This document shows positions 52,131 to 60,988 of a stretch of DNA of 64,000 nt, in pieces. Positions within the stretch are counted from its first letter, which is position 1. Each line of letters starts with the position of its first letter. Source of the stretch: JAEUJM01 sp041908445 (GTDB taxonomy: Bacteria; Actinomycetota; Acidimicrobiia; Acidimicrobiales; DATDAH01); NCBI GenBank assembly GCA_041908445.1, contig JAYRFK010000095.1:1-64000 (forward strand). Reading direction: 5' to 3'. The notes under the pieces are model-generated. The model did no database searches. It was given only the letters and a program-made list of their open reading frames with translations, and was not told where the DNA came from. The position numbers were made by a program, and so were the translations under genes.

Positions 52131-53498
52131 ATGGCCGCGGCACCCCCGAAGACGACGCGGCGGCCGTTGGTGCTGCTGGAGGCGGCCACGCTCCTCTCGG
52201 GGGCGGGCAACGGCGCCGCGCTGGTGCTGCTGCCGTGGATCGCGCTGGAGCGCACCGGCAAGGCCAGCGCCGCCGGCCTGCTCGCAGCGGCGACGGCGCT
52301 GCCCCTCCTCGTGTCGAGCCTGCTCTCGGGCACGATCGTCGACCGGATCGGCCGCAAGCGCACCGCCGTCGGCGCCGACCTGCTCTCGGCCGCGTCGCTC
52401 GCCGCCATCCCGATCGTCGACCTCACCGTCGGGCTCGACCTGGGCTGGCTCGTCGTCCTGGCCGTGATCGGCGCGGTGTTCGACCCCGCCGGGGTGACCG
52501 CCCGCGAGACGATGCTGCCCGCGGCCGCGGGACGCGCCGGGTGGCCCCTCGAGCGGGTGAACGGCCTGCACGAGGCGATCTGGGGCGTGGCCTTCATCGT
52601 CGGGCCGGGGGTCGGCGGCGTCCTGATCGCGTGGGTCGGCGCCATCGACGCGGTGTGGGTGACCACGATCGGCTTCGGGCTCTCGGCCCTCTTCGTGGCG
52701 CTGCTGCGGGTGCCCCACGCCGCCGCGCCCGTGCACGACGAGGGCGGCCCCACCGGGGTGTGGGCCGGCACCCGCGACGGGCTCGGGTTCGTGCGCCGCG
52801 ACCCGCTCCTGCTCGGCATCACCATCGTGTCCGCCCTGCTGGTGTCGGTCTACATGCCCATCGAGGGGGTGCTGCTGCCGGTGCACTTCGAGGCGCTGGA
52901 CGAGCCCGGCCGCCTCGGGGCGATCGTCATGGCGATGAGCCTCGGCGGCATCGTCGGGGCGGTGCTCTACAGCTGGCGGGGCGACCGCCTCCGCCGCAGC
53001 GCGGTGTTCCGGGGCGCGCTGCTCCTCACCGCCGCCTTCATCGTCGTGCTCGCCGTCCTGCCGCCGTTCCCCGTGATGATCGGGGCCTCGTTCCTGATCG
53101 GCCTCGCCTACGGCCCGATCGGCCCGCTGGTGAACCTGGCCATGCAGGCCCGCAGCCCCGAGCACATGCGGGGCCGGATCGTCGGCATCATCACGTCGAC
53201 CGAGTACGCCGCCGGCCCCCTCGGCTACCTGCTCGTGGGCGTGGCCACGACCCGCTTCGGCGTCCAGACGACCTTCCTCACGGTCGCGGTCGTGCTCCTC
53301 GCCGTCGCCGTGGGCGCGGCGTTCCTCCGCTCGCTCCGGGGCTTCGACGACCTGGTCGTGCCCGAGCACGGGCACCTGGGCCTGGCCGAGGCCCTGGAGG
53401 AGGCGACCGCCGGCGCGCTGCCGCTCGTCCAACCGCCCCGCGACCCCGAGGCGCTGGCCCGGCGCTCCGCCACAGGTGACGCCGAGCGGGCACGGTGA
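52131..53498 (+). CDS. MFS transporter (drug-efflux-like)
   Basis: A 455-residue protein with about 12 helices in two halves (ALVLLPWIALERTGKASAAG, SLLSGTIVDRIGRKRTAVGA, AIPIVDLTVGLDLGWLVVLA and so on). The DxxGRK motif DRIGRKR between helices 2 and 3 is typical of MFS drug/H+ antiporters and EmrB/MdfA-like proteins. The C-terminal 50 residues are a soluble acidic/Ala/Arg tail. ATG 52131 has TTGACT six bases upstream, suggesting a leaderless start. Substrate unknown. Confidence 0.87.
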   Translation: MAAAPPKTTRRPLVLLEAATLLSGAGNGAALVLLPWIALERTGKASAAGLLAAATALPLLVSSLLSGTIVDRIGRKRTAVGADLLSAASLAAIPIVDLTVGLDLGWLVVLAVIGAVFDPAGVTARETMLPAAAGRAGWPLERVNGLHEAIWGVAFIVGPGVGGVLIAWVGAIDAVWVTTIGFGLSALFVALLRVPHAAAPVHDEGGPTGVWAGTRDGLGFVRRDPLLLGITIVSALLVSVYMPIEGVLLPVHFEALDEPGRLGAIVMAMSLGGIVGAVLYSWRGDRLRRSAVFRGALLLTAAFIVVLAVLPPFPVMIGASFLIGLAYGPIGPLVNLAMQARSPEHMRGRIVGIITSTEYAAGPLGYLLVGVATTRFGVQTTFLTVAVVLLAVAVGAAFLRSLRGFDDLVVPEHGHLGLAEALEEATAGALPLVQPPRDPEALARRSATGDAERAR

Positions 53499-53573
53499 CG
53501 GTGCGGGCGGCAGACTTCCCGAGGTGAGGCGTCCCGACGGTGCGCCGAGCCGAGGGGACCGAGGAGGCCGGCC

Positions 53574-53963
53574 ATGCGCGGGCCGGTGGTCGTGGCGACG
53601 GCCTGCCCGGCGTGCGGGACCGCGCTGGCGTGGCGGTTCGACGCCACGACGCCGCCGGCCGGCGACGAGCGGGCCCACTTCCTCGTGCCGGCCAGTCACA
53701 TCTGGGACGACGTCGTCCACACGTGCAGCAACCAGCTGCTCTTCTGCGGCGACGGGTGCATCGACCAGTGGCTCGCCGACCACGGTCACGACGAGGGCTA
53801 CCGGTTCGATCTCGAGACCCTCTGGCGGTTCGCCGCCCACTGGTACGACGGTCGCCTCGAGGCCGGCTACCGGCGGCGGGAGCCCGCCGAGGCGGCCGAC
53901 TACTTCCGCAGCGTCGGCCTCCATGGCGCGTTCTGGGGCCTGCCCGACGACCCTGCGGGCTGA
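53574..53963 (+). CDS. MerB-like (alkylmercury-lyase-type) Zn-ribbon protein
   Basis: A 129-residue Cys-rich protein: CPACG at 11-15, then SHIWDDVVHTCSNQLLFCGD, then CIDQWLADHGHDEGYRFDL. This resembles the C-terminal half of organomercurial lyase-like proteins (SHIWDDVVHxCxxxxxFC...WLA), though a complete MerB is larger and the catalytic Cys-Asp-Cys set cannot be confirmed here. It may be a metal-binding relative rather than an active lyase. An upstream AGGTGAGG-type sequence and a GAGGAGG (53562-53568) precede the ATG. Confidence 0.5.
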   Translation: MRGPVVVATACPACGTALAWRFDATTPPAGDERAHFLVPASHIWDDVVHTCSNQLLFCGDGCIDQWLADHGHDEGYRFDLETLWRFAAHWYDGRLEAGYRRREPAEAADYFRSVGLHGAFWGLPDDPAG

Positions 53964-54011
53964 GCGGGTGGGCGCAGGCGACTCGCGTCACCGCTGGGCC
54001 ACACTGGCGCC

Positions 54012-55601
54012 GTGTCCCGCCGCCCCAACATCCTGCTCGTCGTCACGGACGAGGAGCGCTTCCACCTGCCCCGCCCCGCCGGCCTGAGCCTCCCGGCGCA
54101 CGAGCGCCTCGCCGAGTCCGGCACGAGCTTCTCGAACTACTACGCCGCCGCCGCGATGTGCAGCTCGTCCCGGTCGGTGATCTACACGGGCCAGCACATG
54201 CCGCTGACCCTGATCCACGACAACGACAACATGCCCTACGTCGACCCGCTCGACCCGGCGCTCGGCACCATCGGAACCATGCTCCGCGACGCGGGCTACT
54301 ACACGAGCTACCAGGGCAAGTGGCACCTCTCGAAGCTCTACAAGGAGCCCGGCGACCCGTCGACCGTCGACGCCCTCGAGCCCTACGGCTTCTCCGAGTG
54401 GAACGACTGGGGGGACATCGACGGCGGCGCCTGGGCGGGCCTGCGGGTCGACCCGGTGATCGCCGGCCAGGCGGTGAAGTGGCTGCGCGAGCAGGCGCCC
54501 GTGGTGGCCGAGGACCAGCCCTGGTTCCTGGCGGTCAACTTCGTGAACCCCCACGACATCATGAGCTTCGACTTCGGGGGCAGCTCCCCGGTGCAGCTGC
54601 CACCCAACCTGGCCCACGCCGTGGTGGCCAAGCCCCCGGCCGACGTCCCGATCTACCGGAAGCGGTGGGACCTCGACCTCCCCGCCAACCTCGGTGACGA
54701 CCTGTCGGGCGCGGCGCCGGCGGTCCGCGAGTACGCCGACATGATGGACCTCGTCTTCGGTGAGGTCGCCGGCGAGGAGAACTGGCACGAGGCGGTGAGC
54801 TTCTACGTCAACTGCGTCCGGGACGTCGACCGCAGCATCGACCTCGTGCTCGACGCCCTCGGGGCCTCGGGCCAGGCCGACGACACCGTCGTGCTCTTCA
54901 CCGCTGACCACGGCGACCTCGTCGCCTCCCACGGCCTGCGCCAGAAGGGGAACCTCGTCTACGACGAGAACTTCCACGTCCCGCTGATCATCGACCACCC
55001 CGACCTCGCCGGCGGCACCACGACGGACGCCATCGCGTCGGCGGTCGACCTCGCGCCCACGCTGCTCGAGTTCGCCGGCGTGGACGCCGCCAGGGTGGCC
55101 GAGCGCTACCCGGCCCTGCACGGCCACTCGTTGGGGTCCGCGCTCGACGGCGGCGCCTCCGGACGTGACGGCGTGCTCACCGCGGTCGAGGCCGTCACCT
55201 ACCTCGACGCCGACTTCTGGCACCACTTCGGCGATCCCGACGTGGCCGACAAGGTGCTGTCCGGCGAGGTCCGCCCCGACTGGCGCAAGCGGGGCTTCCT
55301 GCGGGGGTTCACCGACGAGCGCTACACGTTCGGCCGCTACTTCTCACCCATCGACCCGAACCGCCCGGTCGACCTCGACGCCCTCTACGCCGAGAACGAC
55401 GTCGTGCTCTACGACCGTCAGACCGACCCGGGCGAGACCGTCAACCTGGCCGACGACCCCGCCCACCGGGACCTGGTCGAGATCTACCGCGCCAAGCTCG
55501 AGACGCTCATCACCGCCGAGATCGGTGAGGATCGCCACGACTGGGTCAGCGAGCGCCCCCAGCTCCTCGGCTGGCCCACCTGGCGCGGCGACGCCGCCTG
55601 A
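54012..55601 (+). CDS. Sulfatase-family hydrolase with atypical formylglycine motif
   Basis: A 529-residue sulfatase. N-terminal RRPNILLVVTDEERFH (metal Asp), catalytic-Cys segment MCSSSRSVIYTGQH with Cys50 and Arg54, YQGKWHLSKL (Lys-His), FTADHGDLVASHG (metal Asp and His). The formylglycine consensus C-x-(P/A)-x-R reads C-S-S-S-R here, with Ser where Pro/Ala is usual, so whether it is converted to formylglycine is open. No signal peptide is visible. GTG start with CACACT six bases upstream. Hydrolyses a sulfate or phosphonate ester; substrate unknown. Confidence 0.85.
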   Translation: MSRRPNILLVVTDEERFHLPRPAGLSLPAHERLAESGTSFSNYYAAAAMCSSSRSVIYTGQHMPLTLIHDNDNMPYVDPLDPALGTIGTMLRDAGYYTSYQGKWHLSKLYKEPGDPSTVDALEPYGFSEWNDWGDIDGGAWAGLRVDPVIAGQAVKWLREQAPVVAEDQPWFLAVNFVNPHDIMSFDFGGSSPVQLPPNLAHAVVAKPPADVPIYRKRWDLDLPANLGDDLSGAAPAVREYADMMDLVFGEVAGEENWHEAVSFYVNCVRDVDRSIDLVLDALGASGQADDTVVLFTADHGDLVASHGLRQKGNLVYDENFHVPLIIDHPDLAGGTTTDAIASAVDLAPTLLEFAGVDAARVAERYPALHGHSLGSALDGGASGRDGVLTAVEAVTYLDADFWHHFGDPDVADKVLSGEVRPDWRKRGFLRGFTDERYTFGRYFSPIDPNRPVDLDALYAENDVVLYDRQTDPGETVNLADDPAHRDLVEIYRAKLETLITAEIGEDRHDWVSERPQLLGWPTWRGDAA

Positions 55602-55662
55602 CGGTGCCCGTCCCACGGCGCTCTACGCTCGGCCCCGCCAGCCACCCGGAGGTCTTCGTCCC

Positions 55663-56856
55663 ATGAGCGCACCCACCGACGCCGAGCTCGCCGAGCGCAC
55701 CAACGAGCTCGTCGATGCCTGCCGGGGCTTCCTCGACGACCAGGTGCGCTTCCGCGGCGCCCAGTTCGACGCCGGCCTCGCCCTCGTCCACCTCCCCGAG
55801 GGCTCCGGCGGCCTCGGCGGCAACCGGGGCCAACAGGCCGTGATCGACGGGATCCTCCGAGCCAACGGGGTGACCTACGAGGACCTGCGCATCAACCCCA
55901 TCGGCATCGGCATGGGGTTGCCGACGGTGCTGGCCTACGGCAGCGACGAGCTGAAGGAGAAGCACCTCCGCCGGATCTTCACCGGGGAGGACATCTGGTG
56001 CCAGCTCTTCTCCGAGCCCACCCACGGCTCCGACGTGGCCGGCATCCCCAGCCGGGCGGTGCGCGACGGCGACGAGTGGGTCGTCAACGGCCAGAAGGTC
56101 TGGACCACCCTCGCCCACCTGTCCAACTTCGGCATGCTGCTCACCCGCACCGACCCCGACGTCCCCAAGCACAAGGGCCTCAGCTACTTCGTGCTCGACA
56201 TGCACGCCCCCGGCGTCGACGTCCGGCCGCTCTACCAGATGACCGGTGAGGCCGAGTTCAACGAGGTCTTCCTCACCGACGTCCGCATCCACGACTCGCA
56301 GCGCCTGGGCGCCACCGGTGACGGCTGGCGGGTCGCCACCACCACGTTGATGAACGAGCGCGTGGCGCTCGCCGGCGGCCCGACGCCCAAGGGCTCGGGC
56401 GTCATCGCCGGCCTGGTGAAGCTGTGGGAGGAGCGGCGCGACCGGTTCGACGAGGACGAGCGTGCCCGCTGGCGGGACCGGGTCGCCGGGCTCTGGATCG
56501 ACGCCGAGGTCGGCCGCCTGACCAACACGCGGGCCAAGCAGAACGCCATCGGTGGCAACCCGGGCCCAGAGGGCTCGGTGGCCAAGCTGGCGTCGGCCGA
56601 GCTGAGCATCGCGGTCAACGAGGCCATCGTCGACCTGCTGGGCCCCGAGGGCATGCTCCACCCGCCGGGCTACCCGATGGCCCGCACCTCCGAGTCGATG
56701 TCGACGCCGACGGGCCGGTTCCTGCGGTCGCGGGCCAACACCATCGAGGGCGGCACGTCGGAGATCATGCGCAACATCCTCGGCGAGCGGGTCCTCGGCC
56801 TCCCCGGCGACGTGCGCGTCGACAAGGACCTCCCCTGGAGCGAGATCCCCCGCTGA
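55663..56856 (+). CDS. Acyl-CoA dehydrogenase
   Basis: A 397-residue FadE-type enzyme. Residues 115-150 (WCQLFSEPTHGSDVAGIPSR, NGQKVWTTLAHLSNFGM) are the FAD/substrate beta domain with the S-E-P-x-x-G-S-D signature, and the C-terminus has RANTIEGGTSEIMRNILGERVLGL, where the E-G-T-S/xEI motif and acid near the substrate lie. It has an N-terminal helical bundle. The ATG is preceded by CCGGAGG 9 bases upstream. In steroid-type catabolism such enzymes introduce the first double bond; here the CoA substrate is unknown. Confidence 0.9.
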   Translation: MSAPTDAELAERTNELVDACRGFLDDQVRFRGAQFDAGLALVHLPEGSGGLGGNRGQQAVIDGILRANGVTYEDLRINPIGIGMGLPTVLAYGSDELKEKHLRRIFTGEDIWCQLFSEPTHGSDVAGIPSRAVRDGDEWVVNGQKVWTTLAHLSNFGMLLTRTDPDVPKHKGLSYFVLDMHAPGVDVRPLYQMTGEAEFNEVFLTDVRIHDSQRLGATGDGWRVATTTLMNERVALAGGPTPKGSGVIAGLVKLWEERRDRFDEDERARWRDRVAGLWIDAEVGRLTNTRAKQNAIGGNPGPEGSVAKLASAELSIAVNEAIVDLLGPEGMLHPPGYPMARTSESMSTPTGRFLRSRANTIEGGTSEIMRNILGERVLGLPGDVRVDKDLPWSEIPR

Positions 56857-56908
56857 CCACGGCCCGCGCCGCGAGGGGACACCCCGGCGGCGAGCGCGGG
56901 GACGGGGG

Positions 56909-56914
56909 TACGGT
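56909..56914 (+). promoter_or_regulatory. -10 element, leaderless start of the ICL/PEP-mutase-family gene
   Basis: TACGGT, then seven bases, then GTG 56922; no Shine-Dalgarno sequence. Confidence 0.45.
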
Positions 56915-56921
56915 CGCGGGC

Positions 56922-57704
56922 GTGGACGCCGGCGAGCGGTTCCGGGAGCTGCACGAGGCGGGCACGTTTGTGATGGTGAACGTGGCCGACGCCGGGACGG
57001 CCCGGGCGGTGGTCGACGCCGGTGCGGCGGCCGTCGCCACCACGAGCAGCGGGTTCGCCACCACCATCGGGCGCCGGGACGCCGCCGGCGACGTGACCCT
57101 CGAGGAGCATGCCGTCCACGCCGCGGTGCTGGCCTCCGCCGTCCCCGGCGTCCCGTTGAACGTCGACGCGGAGAACGGGTACGGCCACGAGCCCGAGGAC
57201 GTCGCCGCCGCGGTCACCCGCTTCGCGGCAACGGGCGCCGCTGGCGTGGGCATCGAGGACTGGTCGGGCGACCCCACCCTCGGCCTCTACGACCGGGCCC
57301 TCGCCGTCGCCCGCATCGAGGCCGCGGTCGAGGCCGCGAACGCGCTCGACCGCCCCTTCGTCATCACGGGGCGCACCGAGGTCGTCCTCTACGGGCTCGA
57401 CGGCGGGCTCGACGAGGCCGTGGCCCGCCTCCAGGGGTTCGCCGCCGCCGGCGCCCACTGCCTCTTCGCTCCCGGCCTCCGCGACCTCGACTCGGTGCGC
57501 CGGGTGGTCGGCGAGGCGGGCGGTCCGGTCAACGTCCTCGTCCCCCTGTCGGAGGTCAGCGCCCACGGCCCGGCACCCTTCGGCGTGGCCGAGCTCGCCG
57601 CCGCCGGCGTGCGCCGCATCAGCATCGGCGGCTCCCTGTATCGCAGCCAGGTCGCCTTCGCCGCCGACCGGGTCCGCCGCCTCCTCGCCGATGGCACCTT
57701 CTGA
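56922..57704 (+). CDS. Isocitrate lyase/phosphoenolpyruvate mutase superfamily protein
   Basis: A 260-residue TIM-barrel of the ICL/PEPM superfamily. Metal-binding DxE in NVDAENGYGHEPEDV (Asp/Glu), GIEDWSGDP and RTEVVLYGLDG follow, matching oxaloacetate/2-methylisocitrate-lyase-like members. The catalytic KKCGH/Cys motif of isocitrate lyases is not seen; the small size fits the PEP mutase/hydroxyacid-lyase branch. Reaction therefore open: C-C lyase or mutase on a 2-oxo or hydroxy acid. GTG 56922 follows TACGGT. Confidence 0.82.
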   Translation: MDAGERFRELHEAGTFVMVNVADAGTARAVVDAGAAAVATTSSGFATTIGRRDAAGDVTLEEHAVHAAVLASAVPGVPLNVDAENGYGHEPEDVAAAVTRFAATGAAGVGIEDWSGDPTLGLYDRALAVARIEAAVEAANALDRPFVITGRTEVVLYGLDGGLDEAVARLQGFAAAGAHCLFAPGLRDLDSVRRVVGEAGGPVNVLVPLSEVSAHGPAPFGVAELAAAGVRRISIGGSLYRSQVAFAADRVRRLLADGTF

Positions 57705-57720
57705 CCTGACCTCACCGGAC

Positions 57721-57759
57721 CTGGACACCTGTCCAGCCTGGTGGCGGCGCGACTAGGGT
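57721..57759. promoter_or_regulatory. Palindromic operator and promoter of the DapB-like gene
   Basis: CTGGACACCTGTCCAG (57721-57736) is a perfect 7-bp-arm palindrome with a 2-bp centre. It overlaps the -35 position of a TAGGGT -10 element (57754-57759) with an 18-bp gap. A leader of about 35 bp with GAGGGGGAG leads to ATG 57800. The binding regulator is unknown. Confidence 0.5.
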
Positions 57760-57799
57760 CGCGGGCGGCCCGCGAGGGCCGCGACTCCGAGGGGGAGCC

Positions 57800-58933
57800 A
57801 TGAGCGCAGGTGCCGAGCGCCCGAAGGTGCGGGTGTTCCAGGTCGCCACCGGCAACGTCGGCAGCGAGATGATCAAGCGCATCCGCCACCAACCCGACCT
57901 CGAGCTGGTCGGCCTGCACTGCTACTCGCCCGACAAGATCGGGCGGGACGCCGGCGAGATCGTGGGCATCGAGCCCGTCGGCGTGATCGGCACCGGCACC
58001 GTCGAGGAGATCCTCGCCGCGCAGCCCGACTGCGTGACCTTCCACGGCGTGTTCCCCGACGTCGACCTGTACGAGCGGGTGCTCGAGGCCGGCATCGACG
58101 TCGTGACCACCGCCGACTGGGTCACCGGCCACCACCGCGTGGCCAACCACCCCCACCCCTCGGGGAAGACCGAGCGCGAGGTCATCCAGGCCGCCTGCGA
58201 GCGGGGCGGGTCCACCTTCTACGGCACCGGCATGAACCCGGGCCTGGCCCAGATCCTCACGATCGCGCACTCCGCCGACGTCACCGAGATCACCCGGGTC
58301 CTGTGCAAGGAGTCGGTCGACGTCTCCTGCCACCACTCGGTGGACACGTGGAACGAGGTCGGCTTCGGCCGGTCCGTGGAGGACCCCGAGGTCCCCGGGA
58401 TGCTCGAGAAGTACACCCGGGTGTTCGAGGACGCGGTGCGCCTCATGGCCGACTGCTTCGACCTGCCGCTCGACGAGGTGCGCTTCGAGTACGAGCTCGG
58501 CGCCTGCATCGAGGACGTCGACCTCGGCTGGTACCAGCTCCCCGAGGGCTCGCTCGGCGGTTGCTACCTGAAGTACCTCGGCATGGTCGCCGGCGAGCCC
58601 CGGATCGAGATGCACCTCGAGTGGCAGATGACGCCCCGCACCGAGCCCCGCTGGGACATCCAGGCCTGCTACATCACCCAGATCGACGGCGACCCGTGCA
58701 TCTACTCGAAGCACCTGATCCTGCCGAAGCCGGGCACCGACTTCTCCTCGGTGGAGGCGTTCGCCGCCGTGGGCATGACCGTCACCGGCATGCCCGCCCT
58801 CAACGCCATCCGCTCGGTGGTCGACGCCCCGCCCGGGATCGTCACCAGCGCCGATCTCCCGCTCCGCTCCTTCGCCGGCCGCTTCGCCGAGTCGGTGGCC
58901 GCCGCCGCGGGCGGTGGGCCCGGGCGGGGCTGA
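57800..58933 (+). CDS. DapB-like NAD(P)-dependent dehydrogenase
   Basis: A 377-residue protein. N-terminal VRVFQVATGNVGSEMIKRIR is a Rossmann dinucleotide-binding motif of the dihydrodipicolinate-reductase/2,4-diaminopentanoate dehydrogenase type, and the GTGMNPGLAQILTIAH segment continues the fold. The C-terminal part (about 130-370) is the tetramerisation/substrate domain, with a Cys/Asp/His-rich stretch CKESVDVSCHHSVD. It is one of several oxidoreductases in this region; substrate unknown. Good Shine-Dalgarno (GAGGGGGAG). Confidence 0.82.
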   Translation: MSAGAERPKVRVFQVATGNVGSEMIKRIRHQPDLELVGLHCYSPDKIGRDAGEIVGIEPVGVIGTGTVEEILAAQPDCVTFHGVFPDVDLYERVLEAGIDVVTTADWVTGHHRVANHPHPSGKTEREVIQAACERGGSTFYGTGMNPGLAQILTIAHSADVTEITRVLCKESVDVSCHHSVDTWNEVGFGRSVEDPEVPGMLEKYTRVFEDAVRLMADCFDLPLDEVRFEYELGACIEDVDLGWYQLPEGSLGGCYLKYLGMVAGEPRIEMHLEWQMTPRTEPRWDIQACYITQIDGDPCIYSKHLILPKPGTDFSSVEAFAAVGMTVTGMPALNAIRSVVDAPPGIVTSADLPLRSFAGRFAESVAAAAGGGPGRG

Positions 58934-58943
58934 GGCACCCACC

Positions 58944-59909
58944 GTGGCCGGCCGCTACCCCTTCCCGGCGGTGCCCGACGGCTGGTTCAGCCCCCTCGCG
59001 TCCGACGCCCTCGGCGCCGGCGAGGTCGTCCCCCTCGAGACGCTCGGCACCGAGCTCGTGGCCTTCCGCACCGAGGACGGCGCCGCCCACGTCTTCGACG
59101 CCCACTGCCCGCACCTCGGCGCCAACCTCGGCCACGGCGGCGCGGTGTGCGAGGGCAGCCTGGTGTGCCCGTTCCACGGGTGGACCTTCGCCGGCGACGG
59201 CACGGTCGTCGCGGTGCCCGGCCTCGATCGCCCGCCGCCGCGGGCCCCGGCCCGGGCCTGGGAGGTGTGCGAGGCCAACGGCCGCGTCTTCGTCTGGCAC
59301 CACGCCGGCGGCGAGCCCCCGTCCTTCCCCGTCCGCACCTACCGCGACGACGGCGCCGAGTGGACGCCCTGGCAGGTCAACACCTACCGGGTGCGGGTCG
59401 CGGTCCAGGACCTGACCGAGAACATCATCGACCGGTCCCACTTCTGGACGGTCCACGACATGGAGGCGCCCGAGGACGACCACCAGGAGGTCGTCTTCGA
59501 CGGACCCACCATGACCGTCGACCAGCGCATCAAGGTCACCGCGGTCGCGGCGTCGGGCTTCGAGGTGCACTCCCGCACGGTCACCAACGGGCCCGGCATC
59601 GTGGCCATCGAGGTGCAGGAGTCGGGTCTCGACATGCTCACCTACATCACCCAGACACCCCTCGACGACGAGCGCACCGAGATCACCATCCACTTCTCCA
59701 TGAAGGCGCTCGACGACCCCGAGGCGACCGCGGCCATCGCCGCCCTGAACGACGAGGTCACCAACCTCCAGTTCACCCAGGACGTGCCCATCTGGGAGCA
59801 CAAGGTCTACCGGGAGCGCCCGCCGCTGACCGCGGTCGACGGCCCCGTGCGCGAGTACCGCCGCTGGTTCCGCCAGTTCTACTCCGGCTGGTCCCCGGCG
59901 GCGGACTGA
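58944..59909 (+). CDS. Rieske non-heme iron oxygenase (KshA/DAF-36-like)
   Basis: A 321-residue oxygenase. Rieske cluster: Cys55-x-His57 (CPHLGAN) and Cys75-x2-His78 (CPFHGW). The mononuclear-iron motif is ENIIDRSHFWTVHD with His166 and His171. The layout resembles 3-ketosteroid 9-alpha-hydroxylase KshA (DNxxDxxHFxxxH) and cholesterol 7-desaturase-like enzymes. It needs a reductase, not visible nearby. GTG 58944 is chosen over GTG 58914, which would overlap the upstream gene by 20 bp. A steroid-like substrate is plausible but inferred. Confidence 0.85.
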   Translation: MAGRYPFPAVPDGWFSPLASDALGAGEVVPLETLGTELVAFRTEDGAAHVFDAHCPHLGANLGHGGAVCEGSLVCPFHGWTFAGDGTVVAVPGLDRPPPRAPARAWEVCEANGRVFVWHHAGGEPPSFPVRTYRDDGAEWTPWQVNTYRVRVAVQDLTENIIDRSHFWTVHDMEAPEDDHQEVVFDGPTMTVDQRIKVTAVAASGFEVHSRTVTNGPGIVAIEVQESGLDMLTYITQTPLDDERTEITIHFSMKALDDPEATAAIAALNDEVTNLQFTQDVPIWEHKVYRERPPLTAVDGPVREYRRWFRQFYSGWSPAAD

Positions 59910-59947
59910 CGGCCGTGACGTCGGCGCTGGCTCGGTGCTGCGGCGGA

Positions 59948-60115
59948 TCAGTTGGAGGGTTCGAAGGCCTCGAGTGCGTCTTCCGGGATGCCGAGCGTCC
60001 CGTCGGCGAGGCGGACACGAGGCAGCCGCCGCTCGTACATGGCTTGGATGACGACGCGGGTCGGGACGCCCAAGCGCTTGGCGGCTTCGGTCGGCAGCAG
60101 CGCTTCACCCGTCAC
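59948..60115 (-). CDS. Small excisionase-type helix-turn-helix protein (55 aa)
   Basis: The frame from GTG 60115 reads VTGEALLPTEAAKRLGVPTR then VVIQAMYERRLPRVRLADGT and LGIPEDALEAFEPSN. This is the winged-HTH of Xis/MerR-type DNA-binding proteins (T-x-x-E-A-A-x-x-L-G-V-x-x-x-x-V-x-x-x-x-x-x-x-R-L-P). The Shine-Dalgarno AAGGAGGGG is 6-7 bases before the GTG. It is divergent from an SDR gene with a 44-bp gap, so it may regulate it. No phage or integrase is visible. Easily missed because it is under 60 residues. Confidence 0.75.
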   Translation of the reverse strand: MTGEALLPTEAAKRLGVPTRVVIQAMYERRLPRVRLADGTLGIPEDALEAFEPSN

Positions 60116-60159
60116 GAGACCCCTCCTTCGTCGAACCCGAGCATATGGAAGAGGATGCG

Positions 60160-60900
<741 letters not shown>

Positions 60901-60908
60901 CCCACCAA

Positions 60909-60953
60909 CCTCCAGCAGATTCGCGAGGTTCCACCTCGCGAATCTGCTGGAGG
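60909..60953. terminator. Perfect 21-bp hairpin with 3-nt loop after the SDR gene
   Basis: Arms 60909-60929 and 60933-60953 pair perfectly around TCC. It begins nine bases after the SDR stop and ends 35 bases before the next ATG. No U-tract. The outer stem CCTCCAGCAGA is the same as in the hairpin at 42421-42471. Confidence 0.65.
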
Positions 60954-60988
60954 AACGGGGCAGTTCGGGGGCGTGGGAGGATCGCGGC

